From assembly GCA_027405735.1 (NCBI GenBank), contig JAPEHQ010000012.1, forward strand, positions 1,178,001 through 1,242,000: 64,000 bases of DNA. Direction: 5' to 3'. This DNA comes from Mucor racemosus. Lineage: Eukaryota > Mucoromycota > Mucoromycetes > Mucorales > Mucoraceae. How positions within the stretch are numbered: position 1 is the first letter of the stretch; every line of letters starts with the position of its first letter. Position numbers and translations under genes: made by a program. Below the pieces are notes generated by a model. That model was not told the DNA's origin. It saw nothing but the letters and a program-made list of their open reading frames with translations, and searched no databases. Of this stretch, positions 23,218-35,215 are shown piece after piece.

Positions 23218-23800
23218 CTAAACAAGCATAAACAAAAGCAAACGCAAAGCCACGCATATGCAAGATTGGATCAAAAAGTGCTGCAGAGAAATCAAAGCAA
23301 CATACTTGGCATTGTTAACAAGAATAACTGAGTAATCAACAGCCATACGACGAGAATGAGAACCTTTGAGCATACATAAGAAGTACGACGAAGAAAACAA
23401 TTCCGGAAGAAAAGTACCAGTGGTAGCGAAAAGGTTATGGCCAAGTTCATCCAATTTTGAAACGCAAAGTAATATTTGGCTTGATACTTGTCTTCACAGA
23501 TACAAAGAACTTTGCCAGTAGAGGGAATTTCAATAATAGGTATAGAATCATCACCAGGCGAATAATTAAAAAAAGAATCGGGATATCTTGATACCAACAT
23601 GATACTTGAGAATATTAAGCGTGGAATCAGGTTCAACAACAAAACCCAACATGACAATAGTATTCATTTCAACCAAATCAACAACAAAATCATTGTAAGC
23701 AAAGAGAAACGAAAGAACGGCACGAAAAACAGATTGAGCCGTCTTGATGCTGATATTGTTGGTAATATGGCAATTGGAGGATGTGAAGCAGAAGTTACCA
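23218..23800 (-). pseudogene. Unidentified frameshifted coding remnant
   Basis: Three overlapping minus-strand frames read as one continuous protein if two frameshifts are allowed. Frame one has FAYNDFVVDLVEMNTIVM (about 23720-23650) and breaks after YHVGIKISR. The next continues YPDSFFNYSPGDDSIPII and KVLCICEDKYQAKYYF. The third reads MDELGHNLFATTGTFLPE to 23218. Codon composition and continuity suggest a former gene. I do not recognise the family. It lies just downstream of the six-exon unknown gene and might be a lost 3' portion of it or a neighbour. Confidence 0.35.
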
Positions 23801-23909
23801 ACTGATAAAAAAGAGTGAGAAGAAAATGCAAGAGATGGGAAAATGAAAACAAAGAGGAAGGGATGAAAAAGGAATGAATAAGATGAAGAAGAAGAAGTAA
23901 GGAGAGGAT

Positions 23910-25669
23910 TCACTCTCGCTTTCTTTTGTTGTTGATTTTGTGAGCAGGAAGGAAAATTGGCATGAGGATGAAGGAATTGGAGTTACCCTTGGCAGCAACT
24001 GGCACTCGTGTTTTAGAGCAAATCTTGTATGATTGCTCCAATATTAACTTACCATTTACTGCTAATTCCAACAAGCTAACCATTCTGGCAATATACTCAT
24101 CATCACTGGTAGGATATGACAATGCATTGGTTCTTCTAATGCGGCAGAAATAGCTTGTTGGGGAATCCATTCTCAAAAGGGTGATATCATCATCTATCAT
24201 TACATGTTAGTTAAAAAATCTTGTGGAAGGATAATATACTTACTCAAAATCATATAGCCTAAAACACTAATATCTCTAGAAATATTAGGCCTAGTTGAGA
24301 TGATATCCCCAAGTTGATCCTTCATGATCAAGGGGAGTTTGATATAGCCATCATCCCACTCTTTACTTTTATCTTTTGTTTGACCGATTTCCAAGCAGCC
24401 AAACTCCTTCTTGCACCCAGTGTAGATAGCATCCATTTTCTTTGCATGTTTTACATTTTCCATAACAGTATCAGCGGACAACATTCTATTTTGATTTAGC
24501 ATTCTCCAATTGGCCATGCTCATCTTCTCCTTACTACATGATATATCAGTGAGTGTGTGATTGAATATCTATTTTGTGTATATACCTGATGACTTGGATC
24601 TTGGATCCTGTAAGCACATTGCTAATAAATCCCCAGTTATTGTACATTTTCGATGGCTCTAAATCATCGTCATGGTTGCTGCTATGCAAGAATAGCAAAG
24701 AAGTGCTCATCAAAGTCAAAGCGACCCATGCATGCATAGGTTGAGAGATTGGATTGTACTCTAAGCTACGACCAAAGTTATAAGCATCAAGAGGACTATC
24801 CTAAATAGTTAAATCGTAAATAATTAGTATTCCTGCTTAATATACATGATGAGATACATGCCAGCAACTCAATCTGATCAAAAACTTCTTGCAATTCTTG
24901 GGGCATATTTTGAACTAATGGCTTGCCCAAACCACGTAATTCTTCAAGTTCTTGTTCTGTGAACACCTTTGACCAATTGCAGTCATTCAAGTCCAGGATC
25001 AAAGAATGGGTAGGACTAAATTTAAAAACAAAACAATTAGGTTATGATCTTTTACTACATATAACAACGAACTGTCGAATCTAAATTTGATCCGTGCAGA
25101 CTATACATATAATATCTTGAATACAAACTTACTGAATAAACTTGCAATTGACAGCAAAGGTGAAAATCTTTTCTTCGACAGACAAACCATCAGCGGAACT
25201 ATCCAAATGATGGAATTTGGAAGAATCCAAAGAATTAAACATGGTGATGAAAGTTTGTTTATCTACTTCAGTAAATTTTTGCTTCTTGTTAAAGACTGAA
25301 GAAGCATTCGAAGATGCAGAAGAAGTAGATAGAATACTGGAGCCTGAAGAACGAGATGATGAGGATGGAGAAGATGAGACCGAAGGTGAGGAAAAGGAGC
25401 ATCGCTGCTCGATGTTCTTCCATGAGCAGTGACAACTTGTCTATTTTATCGAATTAGCTATTATAACTGGCCTTATCTTAATAATATACACTTACGATTT
25501 CCACTTTCAATTCTGATGCTGTTGCCTTGATATCTCTTATCCACGTGGCTCTTAATGCAGCCATCGAATCCCAGTTATTATGACTAGTAACGATAATATC
25601 TTCAATTTCGTCGATTACGTTTTTCAAAGAAACTACTTGTCCTTCTGATTTGATTTTATTAATAGCCAT
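23910..25669 (-). CDS. Hypothetical protein of a Mucoromycota-type repeated family
   Basis: Six exons with matching phases: 25669-25496, 25440-25133, 25015-24862, 24800-24586, 24533-24244 and 24193-23910, giving 474 residues. The protein starts MAINKIKSEGQVVSLKNVID, has a Ser-rich linker in exon 2, then HPTHSLILDLNDCNWSKVF, MYNNWGFISNVLTG, KEFGCLEIGQ and DDGYIKLPLIMKDQL, and ends with a basic tail KINNKRKRE. The arrangement recalls multi-copy hypothetical proteins of Mucorales. Acidic residues near KEFGCLEIG with a following Lys could be a PD-(D/E)XK-like nuclease core, but this is only a guess. Intron 3 would use a GC donor (GCATGT). An upstream in-frame ATG exists at 25816. A decayed paralogue lies at 21645-22330. 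Confidence 0.55.
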
Positions 25670-27402
25670 AGTAATTGCTATGGTAAAATATATATTTATA
25701 GATATTAATATTATTTTCGATACTCGATATTGTCTAAACATATTCAATTGAAACATAATTTTACTATTGACGTATTCTACATTTGGATTATTAGTTTTTG
25801 AGTGCGATGAATTCATGTTGAATGTTTGGAGAGAATACAGCTCTCTTCAAATACGCGCTTCACCGTGATTAGTATCAAGGCTCAAACAGCAGTGCAATAG
25901 TCATTGTTTACATGAGGCTTTGAAATTTAAAAATCCTGTTAATTGCTTGCTATGAATGACATTGAAATACCAAGTATAAAGATACTTAGTTTTCAGCACT
26001 TCTTTTTATCTAAATGTGATATAAGAATTAATTATATTTTACTGAATAATTTCAAATTAACTTCATTAATCTTCTTTTGAAATCTACAACATCAGTTTCC
26101 AGTTTTAATACTAGTTTTTTCCAATAAGTGCTTAAGCAACATCTAACGCTGTTTCTGATTTTCCCTTTCAATTTCGCGTCAATATTGAAAATCACATTTT
26201 CAATACCTGAGCATCTCGCATAGTACATGCTATTGTGTATTCTTCATGAAGCAAAATATGCTATTAAATATCACTTGAAGTTAACATAATATTAAGTATG
26301 TTATTAATTAACTAGTTAAAAGGTAAATCCCTGCTTAGAAAAACGCCTTTTTAGGATGAATCCCTTCCAGATTTGAAAAATCATGTAGATTAAACCATCA
26401 TTTCTTCATCTCAGAAAGCCTTGACCTCCCAAAACAAAATCACGACACTATAGTTCATAACTCACAATGCACGAGCATTATTTTTTTACAATTTTCTTGG
26501 ATGATAATATATTTTTAATTAGCCTTTGAAAACATGCGAAAATAATAAAGCTAGTGTAATCTCGACTTCTCGAAAACCAAGCAATTTGAATGGAATTAGC
26601 AAAACCAAGCAAATCTTTTACAAAAAAAAGCTCTAATTAGATTTGTTTTAATTTGCTATTATTTTGTTATTCTTATTTATTGACTTGCATTCGAATGATG
26701 AAATATCACCGAATGGTTTTTTAAGGCATTTGAATCTTCTACAAACTGTTCACTAAAAACTGGTTAACCAATGCCACGTTGCAATTTTACGACAAAAATT
26801 TTATTATATACATAAATTTTAGTCGTTGAAATCACGCAATGTATCTATGGTAGATCCATGCATTGTATTTTATATAATATACGAGATTATTTCATAAAAT
26901 TTATATCAGTCTTGTTCATGAGAATAGACATTAGTCAATGAGGTTCCAGTGCAAATCTTATGTTAAAAATAGCTAACAATTGTCTCAATGCCAAGATAGT
27001 TTTTCAGGGTTTGTATAAATCACCATTTTTAGTAGTTTTATGTTCATAAATAGATTTTTTGTATATAGAAAAAAAGAAAGGAAAATCTTTAAACCATCAA
27101 ACATATAGTATCATTGTGGTTACAATGTTTGAATTTAAGGTTAAATAAAGTTTTTGCTAGTGTCGTACATGCAACCGACCGACGACGGTTTTATGGGTGA
27201 TACATTTAGATCTTCCGTATTATACATAGATAATCTCAAAATAGATCAAAGCCCATTAAAGTATTGTTATGATGACAATTTCTATAAGCATCTCATGGGC
27301 ATTAACGTAAATCAACGGAAAATGCATTTATATATAAAAAGGGGGGATCTGTAAATAGGAACAGGATTATTTTCAACATTAACAATAATATATTTTTATA
27401 CA
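25670..27402. other. Intergenic, nothing recognised
   Basis: AT-rich, with no conserved frame seen. The last 100 bp are the promoter of the secreted-protein gene, with a TATA-like TATATAAAAAGG at about 27332, roughly 70 bp upstream of the start codon. Confidence 0.45.
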
Positions 27403-27912
27403 ATGAAATTTCTTCTCTTGACCACTACCGCTTTGGCCTTATTTGTTGCTACTTCTAATGCTTTACCTGCTTTTCAAAGACGTGCACCTACTTACGAAAT
27501 TCAAGTTAAATCAGAAACTGATTTCTGTTCTTTTATGCCACCAAAAGCTGGAGATGATGTTGGAGCAACAGAAAATGATGGTATTCCTTTCTGTACGAAT
27601 TCCTCTCTTGGTGGACAAGTTTTTCCTACTGGTTTCATCAAAACTGCTCATTATTTAAATACATCTGATTATGCTCAAATCACTGGTACTATTGATAGAT
27701 CTGCATACCAACTTAGCTCCAGTGATGGTGGAGGACAATACGATAATTTAGACATTGATTCCGCAACTTGTAATGGCTACAAATACTTTGTAAACTTGAT
27801 TGAGCCTGATGCCAACGTTTTCTGTATTCGCTGTTGTGAAAAACAATCTGACTGTAATTTGGGTATTTCAACTTATGGTTGTGAAAGAGTTGTCCCTGGT
27901 AATTACGACTAG
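27403..27912 (+). CDS. Small secreted cysteine-rich protein
   Basis: Single exon, 169 residues. The N-terminus MKFLLLTTTALALFVATSNA is a clear signal peptide (cleavage near residue 20), followed by a dibasic QRR at 25-27 that could be a Kex2-type site. Eight cysteines (42, 64, 123, 141, 144, 145, 151, 160) suggest four disulfides; NSSL and NTSD are potential N-glycosylation sites. Motifs are QLSSSDGGGQYDN, VNLIEPDANVFCIRCC and YGCERVVPGNYD. It looks like a family of uncharacterised secreted fungal proteins that I know only by pattern. A poly(A)-like AAATAAAT follows at about 28007. Confidence 0.85.
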   Translation: MKFLLLTTTALALFVATSNALPAFQRRAPTYEIQVKSETDFCSFMPPKAGDDVGATENDGIPFCTNSSLGGQVFPTGFIKTAHYLNTSDYAQITGTIDRSAYQLSSSDGGGQYDNLDIDSATCNGYKYFVNLIEPDANVFCIRCCEKQSDCNLGISTYGCERVVPGNYD

Positions 27913-29537
27913 GAAAAAGCCCTCATCTTGACAAACATATTACCTGCATCATCTTTATCATTTGCATATGTGTACATCTATTTATCTATATTTTTAAATC
28001 TCTGATTAAATAAATTCATCCTTTTTTTTTTACAAAATACATTGAATATTTATTGTGCATACATCTTGTAAATGCAATTAATTGATACCTACCATGTTTA
28101 CTCAACAATTATGTAGACATCCTTCCTAAAATAGCCATTATTTATTCAGTAATGATGATCGCAACATGATCCTTCATCTCGTGTAACATATATGATTTTA
28201 GTTTTTGTTGTCATTGTTTTGGTGTTTTAAGTTTATGAAAACTTTCATGGTCTTTGTCAAACCAATATAAAGCCAAACCAGGGGTTTTTACATAAAAATA
28301 ACACTTTTGGCCATTGGGAGTATGCGTATTATCAAGTTTTTCAAGGCTTAAAATGATTTGTTAAATCAGCCACTTTGGGTATTTTTTCTATAAATGGACT
28401 TTGCGGTTACATTGTAACAATACAAGGCGCATTATAAGATACACAATGGTTTAAAAGTAGTAAAATTTTTCTTCAAATGAAACTTTAAAAATAGTATCAT
28501 AAACAGAAATTTATACCAAATGTTATTTGTTTATCTAAATTTAGACAAACTAAAAGCTTGCCAAGCAAGCACAGATGACCAACGAACATTTGAAACATCA
28601 AACATATATACAAACTATATATATATCGTAAAGGGACTGAAATGGTAAAGTCAAATCGTTTACGAGGTAAATATTTATGGTAGTTTCTCAGCTCATGATT
28701 AAAGCATCGTCTGATGATAAGGTAGTTTAATTTAGGTTTCAATAAGTGAAGAGCTCATGTTTATATACAAAAATACGATACAGTTTCTCTCTAGAGAATT
28801 CAATGCAAATCAGGGATTAAATATTCGCTTTTCTTTCGTTTGTCTTTCGCACACTCCTGATGCCTGGAGCTATATTTTCCACTAAAATTGATATATCTTA
28901 AAGAAACGAAAGGTAAACCGAAGCCATTTTATAATCCTAGGCTTTATAATTATTGCATTTGCAGAGCGTGTTGCAAAATAATTTGGGCATACATTGCGTA
29001 ATTTCAACTTTGAGCAATAAAGATTTAAATACAAAACAGGTATGAGAAATAATAAAGTTTTGGCTTGAAAACCTTTGCTTGTGAGGTAGGCTTGGTGATG
29101 GAAATGTTGCTAGGTCTAATTACAATATATCAAAATGATGCCCACATGCAGACGACATGGAATGGACGAAGTATTGTAAGCATTGGAGTAGCCTTTGCTA
29201 CTATGATGTACTGATATTTATCCTTTGTCATTGAATTGCTCCTTTACGAAACATCTTCTAATAATAAAAAATAGTTTTATATATGATTTTTATTGTAGAA
29301 GCTAAACAATTATACTCTAAATCCTTTAATGGTTTTTCTTACTAATTAATCAATAAAAAAGATACATTCACCTTATAAAACCACATCTTATTTGCTTCTG
29401 TTGCATTTTATAATTGGCAAATTTTATCATCTACTCTGCTATACTCAGTAAAGATTACGCTCCATAAGCTAAAATGAATCTGTTTTTTTCTGTAAGCACC
29501 TGCTTGAGCAAAATTTCAATTTTTATAGTTTTCAATC
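27913..29537. other. Intergenic, nothing recognised
   Basis: 3' flank of the secreted-protein gene, then AT-rich DNA with no conserved frame. It ends at a copy of the 18-bp box (29538-29555). Confidence 0.45.
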
Positions 29538-31320
29538 TTCAAAATCAGAGCGTGCCCTCATTTTTATAGCTAACCTCGTACTAACCGCTTATAAAGGTAT
29601 ACCTTAGACACTGCTGAACAAATATAAATTGATCGCATTATGCTACCTATTCTCAAATTTATTTTATATCTCACGAAAAACTCAAAAACACGTAAAAGTC
29701 TCTGCTTTTTACTCGAAAACTGGGTCTCTCTTTTCATTCCTGACTTACTTTTTCTTTCACTAAATACCACCATAAAAAAATTATATGCCAATGTACCTAC
29801 AATGTTCAGCTTTAATCCAAAAATAAGTATCCAAAAATACCCTACTTTTTGCAGTTGGTATTAATTTTTTAGTGCTAATGTTTCAGATTTTTTACGCGTA
29901 TTTCACTGCTAATGGATTGAAAACTTTGAGGCTTTATATCTCTTGAAACAATTAAGATACACTAACACTTTCTGCTAATAAAACTTACTTGTTTTAAAGC
30001 GCTTTATAACATATTATAATACAAAAAAAATTCTGAGCACTTTTATTTTTTTTCATTTTTTTGGGCATTTCTATAGTAGGTTTCAAAATATTGGTTAAAT
30101 TGAGCAACATTTTTTTACATTCATGTCATCAGGCTCGCTGAGCTCTCTTAGACCCAATTTAGATTTTTTCAAAATATTGACTTTTCGTGGAGATATCCTC
30201 AAAAATGTGTACAAAAAGGTACTTCCATTTCTAGCGTCCATTTTCCCCTTGTATACCCTCATCCCAAATTCTGAAACAGAAAAAAAATTTGACAAAAATG
30301 TTGTTTCCTCTACGAATAATGCAGCTACAAACTTTTGCAATAGCTCGATCGATAGATAATGTTTTTGCGCATTCTTTCAGTTTAATATATTTTAAATATA
30401 CTTATAAAAAGTGACGCGTATCTTCAAAAAACCTCCAAAATTTCAATTGCATTTTGCGCAAAATTTTACGTAAAAAAGGTTTTCAAATTTTATATAGATG
30501 GATGAAGAATTTAAAACTGTACAAAAACGATTTAATACGCTAGGTCGACTTACTTTGCAGTTTATGAGCATTTAAACATTTTTGTTTTTTGAATCATTTT
30601 TGATCATTTTTTTCGAATTGATTTTGGAGCCCCGTTACTATAGGGTTTAAGCTGTGATAAGAACTATTATTTTGATTATCTCGATGAAAAATCAATATTT
30701 TTTGCCGAAACAAAAATTACAGAGTAGATTAGAGTTAGACCCATCTGTTGAATACAAAAAATTAAGCCTCGATTTAGACACTCATTTTTTTAAAATCAAT
30801 TTTAGGTCAAGCTTGGTCAGCGTTAGGCCAGTGCATTTATATTCTGGTATTGATATTTCTATTTTCCGAGAGATATTAATAACCTATAGAGTGAAAGCAC
30901 ATCTTCTTTGAAGGTTTGGCTTAATTTGACTCAATATTGGGCGAAAACATTCGAAACCCATTTAAGAACCATCTGAAGCCTACTTTTCACAATCGTAAAA
31001 ATACCGACAGCAAAAACCTTATCTAGACAAATTTTGAACCAGATAACTTCCAACCCAAAATGAGAATCGGTATACATCTTTGGCACGATGATCTCAAAGG
31101 GCAACTTTCACAAGTTAATGTGTGTCGAGAAAATCATGGCCAAAATGCACTTATATCTTACTACGAACTTTTATTGAAAACAATTTAAATATAATAATAA
31201 TTTTTATGAATACTGATCCAAGTAATACGCTGCGGCTATACATGAACATACGTATGAATAGATACTACTGGGTGTTATATGTAGATAATGGTTATTTTCA
31301 ATACAATAAAATAAAGACTA
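29538..31320 (+). repeat. Long dispersed repeat, copy B, with terminal box
   Basis: Begins at the box TTCAAAATCAGAGCGTGC (29538-29555), which also borders copy D in the opposite orientation (57194-57211). Shared landmarks with copies A, C and D are ACCCTCATCCCAAATTCTGA (30253), GTCGACTTACTTTGCAGTTT (30544), AAGCTGTGATAAGAACTATT (30649) and TTATGAATACTGATCCAAGT (31204). No frame is conserved between copies; the short frames on both strands are accidental. It is probably a non-autonomous element. Confidence 0.7.
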
Positions 31321-31679
31321 CAAACGATTATATCATGGAGAATGTAAGGTCTTTATTATTAAGTTAAGAAAGGAAGCCAGGAGCCATCAGGTCCTGGGTA
31401 CTACAGTAAAAGTATTTATATCATTTCAATTCCATTTGTTCGATGCCAAGTTTCATATGGGATGATGATTGAAATGAGATTTAACATAAATAATAAGCAA
31501 ACACCTACAATTTAACCTCAATTTTTCCTGATTCAACTGCTGATGCTACAGTATGTAAACTAGCATCCTAGCATCAGATTAGCTGTGTTAACTCACAATA
31601 AGATAAGGCGTTTTACCAAGTAGGGTGTTGGCGTTCAATGTATTTCAGTTAAATTGAATAGATAGAGATATGGTTCATC

Positions 31680-31940
31680 ACTACGACCGACCTGCGCTGT
31701 ACAAGATGATTTCGTTGTGCCCTGGTGGGCTGCACACTATAGCCTGAGCTGTTGTGCCTCCACTGAATATGATTAAAAAGATAACAATATGCACATGGGC
31801 ACAACAAAAGAAACTGCACACGAGCACAACGCTAAGCCTGTATGTGCAGAATTATAATAAATTCTGTCCGTGTGCATAACATTAATCCCATGTGTGCATA
31901 ATAATATAATTGCCCATAAACATATCATTATCCCTATTTG
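31680..31940 (-). repeat. Dispersed repeat R3, second copy (inverted)
   Basis: Complement matches 5290-5350 and 5650-5860, for example GTGTGCAGCCCACCAGGGC and CATGGGATTAATGTTATGCA on the minus strand. Rich in short TGTGCATAAT-like subrepeats. A loosely similar patch is at 40540-40680. Confidence 0.6.
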
Positions 31941-32574
31941 TGCATAATAATAAAATCTGACCATGAGCATAATGAGCTGATTGAATGGGCACAAATTGGT
32001 TTGTACATGAGCATCGTGCCGTTATCAAAATTCCATTGCATTTTTTTACTGGAATGGATTTTTAAGTTACATTTGTTTTTATTGAATATAGACTATAAAC
32101 AATAAAATTCAATAGGTTGTTGATGTAGTAGAGCAATACATGCAAGAACCAATATATTTACAATTGTCATTATCATTTGTAAATATGTTTATAGCTATAA
32201 TGCTTGCAGAAACAATGGTTTTTGCTCGAGCATAAACTTAAATAACACTTGCTGCTTAAATTTACATGCAAACCAAATCTAAGGCTATAAATGTTACTTA
32301 TTGCACATAAAATTTAAACAAATTAACCTTCTTTAAACCTACTATTTTAGTTTACGGATTACAGTAGTCGCGCTATATAAGGCTACACTATATAAGGCTA
32401 TGCTCTCTATAAGGCTAAGATTTTTGAAAAAAAAATTTTTTAGCAGGGAAATAGCCTTATTAGCCTTATTTTAGATAAGGCTGTGCTAAAAAAAAATTTA
32501 GCCTTATATAAAACAGCACGTGACCAAAATTTTAGTATTTACATAATAAAAATTTAAATTTTTCAATTTTTTAG

Positions 32575-32655
32575 AATTTGTCGCTTAGTGCAGTGGTTAT
32601 TTGTCGGTCTTGTTAAGCTAAGGACCTGAGTTCGACTCTCACCCGTTACACTTTT
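32575..32655 (+). other. tRNA-like sequence (degenerate)
   Basis: An A-box-like TTAGTGCAGTGGTTA (32585), the stretch GGTCTTGTTAAGCTAAGG (32611) and a B-box GAGTTCGACTCTC (32629) stand in tRNA order and spacing. The T stem pairs TGAG with CTCA. The anticodon loop seems to have one or two extra bases and the acceptor stem ends do not pair, so a functional tRNA is unlikely. It lies inside the pogo element, between the transposase stop and the left TIR, on the opposite strand. Confidence 0.3.
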
Positions 32656-32770
32656 GCTAAGTTAGTTATGTTCGTAGTTTTTTCTTCCCCTTTAAAACGT
32701 AACTCAAATCGAATAATTGATAGAAATATATTTTATTGGTTGCTTTTTTTAATACAAAAAAAATTTTTTT

Positions 32771-34560
32771 TTAATGTTCACGAGGAGCAAAATAATCGTG
32801 AAGATCAGATTGCTTTCTTTCTACTGCTTCTTCCGTTCTGATTTCATCCAGTTTTCTTCTAATTACCTTCAGCATAGCATTGTCTTTATCATCAAACGCT
32901 GTATCATAATACAATATCGTCTTATAAGATCGCTTTAGGTCTGCTCTAATGAGCTTTGGATCAACTACTTCTTCCTCCTCTTCTTTTTCATTCCCTTCTT
33001 CATTTTCTTTTTCTACAGCCTGTTGCTCATTCCCTTCTTCTAGAAAATCAATTGTTTTAGGTTCAACAACAATTAAATTCGACTCATCAGCGTACAAATC
33101 CAATTCGTTCAATGCTGTAATCATTTGTCGACCTTCAACGTCCTTATTTCCTGGAAGGTCAGAAATAATATCGCTCAATTCTTGTACTAAATCATCATCT
33201 AAAGGTAATTCGGCTGTGGGAAGAAGCGCTTCATCATCAATACTCTCCTTATTAATTTTAAAGTTAAGAATATTCGTATGATCCCAACAATTTTTGATGG
33301 ATTTTGGCTTTACTCTAATCCAGGCATCAGCCAAAAAGTACAAGGCATCTACCTCATCCATTCTGTAATCTTCAACATGATCTAATTGAATGCCTGAAAG
33401 ATACTTATTTACTGCTCTGAGATATTGATGTCTGCGAAATTGAGCCTTGAAATTAGCAATTATACCTTATGTAATAGAAAACAAAATTAATAGACGATGG
33501 TTTTTCTTATAATGTGAATACAATGATATAAGTGTAATGATACTTTACCGGCATCCAAGGGTTGCAATTTGCTGGTAGTATTTGCAGGAAGGAAAACGAG
33601 TTTGATGTTACTGAATTCCATTTTCAGCTTGTGCACAGAAGCATTGTCGACCAAGAGAGCCACCTTTCTATTTGCATAGACAAATGAAGCATTCAGATGT
33701 TTGATATACTTTTTAAAAATTTCGGTAGTCATCCAGGCACTTGGGCTAGAATGATATTCTACATAATGGGATTGACCGACAGAAGTAGTTTTTCTATATA
33801 ATGCTGGTTTTTTTGTTGCCGCTCTTGGAGTTTTCCTTCTCCCTATAACAATAGGATGACCTTTGTATGATCCATCGTAGTTTGTCACAAAACCAACAGT
33901 GAATCTGTTTTTGGATTTTTTGGAACCACCGATTGGCTTTTTGGAGATCGTTCGGGTTGGTTGCTGCTCATAGTAGAGCCCTGTTTCGTCAAAATTCATT
34001 ATATCTTTTAAATCATAAGGTTCCAATAGTTGCTCAATCTTTTTTAGCACTTCAATTATGTTAGGGCTATCTAAATTAACGGAATTGTTTTCTCCATACA
34101 TGTGTCGACATTTAACTCCAATTCTTTTAAAAACATTACTTAACCATCCATCAGAAAATTTGATTTGATCTTTTGCTGGCAATTCATTCATCTTGTATTT
34201 CTTGTTAGCGACTACTTTTGCGTAGAGAATAACTGCTGCACGATTAATTGGAATGTTTTTATCACTCATTGAATCTATATAGTCTTCTATTTCTTTATCA
34301 AGTTGAGGCATTTTTATGCTTCTGTTGCTTTTCCCTTTGAGGTTACCGTCTTTAAAGGTTCGAAATATCTCATCTTTGCGGGATAAAATGTTGGATATAG
34401 TCTTCTGACTAACACTTCCTGAAATATTAAATTCTTTTCTAGCCCATTCACCAAGCTCAACTTGAGACAATCCACTGAACATTAAATAGTGATTGCAAAT
34501 AGCATATTGTTGCTCAATAGAGAAGCGATTTCTTGATTTCTTATTACTGTTTTTGTCCAT
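32771..34560 (-). CDS. Pogo-type transposase (CENP-B/HTH + DDE_1)
   Basis: Two exons, 34560-33549 and 33465-32771; the 83-bp intron (GTAAAG, ATAAG) joins LQPLDAG to IIANFKAQF, giving 568 residues. The N-terminal helix-turn-helix (about 10-65: EQQYAICNHYLMFSGLS) and the second HTH (about 85-155) match CENP-B/Tc5-type DNA binding. The DDE_1 catalytic acids are D191 (MNFDETGLYY), D305 (LLVDNASVHK) and D336 (KLQPLDAG), a DD30D spacing. The tail is acidic, with an EEEEE run. It cuts and pastes its own element at TA sites in the nucleus. No stop or frameshift is seen. The alternative reading, a domesticated gene, is unlikely because intact TIRs flank it. Confidence 0.9.
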
Positions 34561-35089
34561 TGGTGTGTTACTTATTAAAATAAATTATCAGTCAAAGGAT
34601 TTATAACTAATCAAATAAAGAGGTTTTATTTATTATTATAAAATCTGAAGGTTTATATACTATCTGCTAATTTATATTAATAATACCTTAAAGATCTTCG
34701 TGGGTTAATTCCTAGTTAGGAAGTACCAGTGGTACAATTTGACATTTAATTTCAATACCTAAAGTGGACTGTTTTATAAACCTAAGCCACACGCGTTATA
34801 TAAGGCTATGCTCTATATAAGGCTGAAAATTCCTTCCAAAAAGTTAGCCTTATATAGCGCGACTACTGTATCAGCTGTAAAAAGATTTGTTTTCAAGTAT
34901 ACAGTAGCTACGATCGAAACTATGGTTATTAAATATGAAATAAAATATTAGATTATTCTTTCTTTTTTTTTTTTTTTTGTTTCTATATCGTTTGAAATTT
35001 TATCACTTTTCTGGAACATTTCGTGGGTTTGTAGCTAGTTCTAACTTTTCGTTGAATAGATATAAATATCGTTGCATTCGATTCTGATC

Positions 35090-35215
35090 GGGTAATTAAG
35101 AAATACGTCCAACAATACAGTAGTGAATAATGATGTTTGATCATACAATGCGGTTAAAAATAAAAATATCAGTCTCTAATATAACGACTGCTATCTATAT
35201 TAAAACCATTAGTCC
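35090..35215 (-). repeat. Dispersed repeat R2, second copy (inverted)
   Basis: Complement matches 5165-5285, including ATTAGAGACTGATATTTTTA and CTACTGTATTGTTGGACG. Together with 31680-31940 it makes a split, inverted counterpart of 5165-5870. Confidence 0.65.

Larger units (their letters stand above)
32362..34868 (-). mobile_element. Complete pogo/Tigger-type DNA transposon
   Basis: Perfect 24-nt terminal inverted repeats lie at 32362-32385 and 34845-34868, beginning CAGTAGTCGCGCTATATA and ending AAGGCTA. The flanking dinucleotide is TA on both sides (32360-32361, 34869-34870), the Tc1/mariner superfamily target duplication. Subterminal TATAAGGCTATGCTCT repeats occur at both ends. The 2507-bp element carries one spliced, uninterrupted transposase gene (32771-34560). 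Identical TIRs and an open gene point to a recent, possibly still active insertion. Confidence 0.9.
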
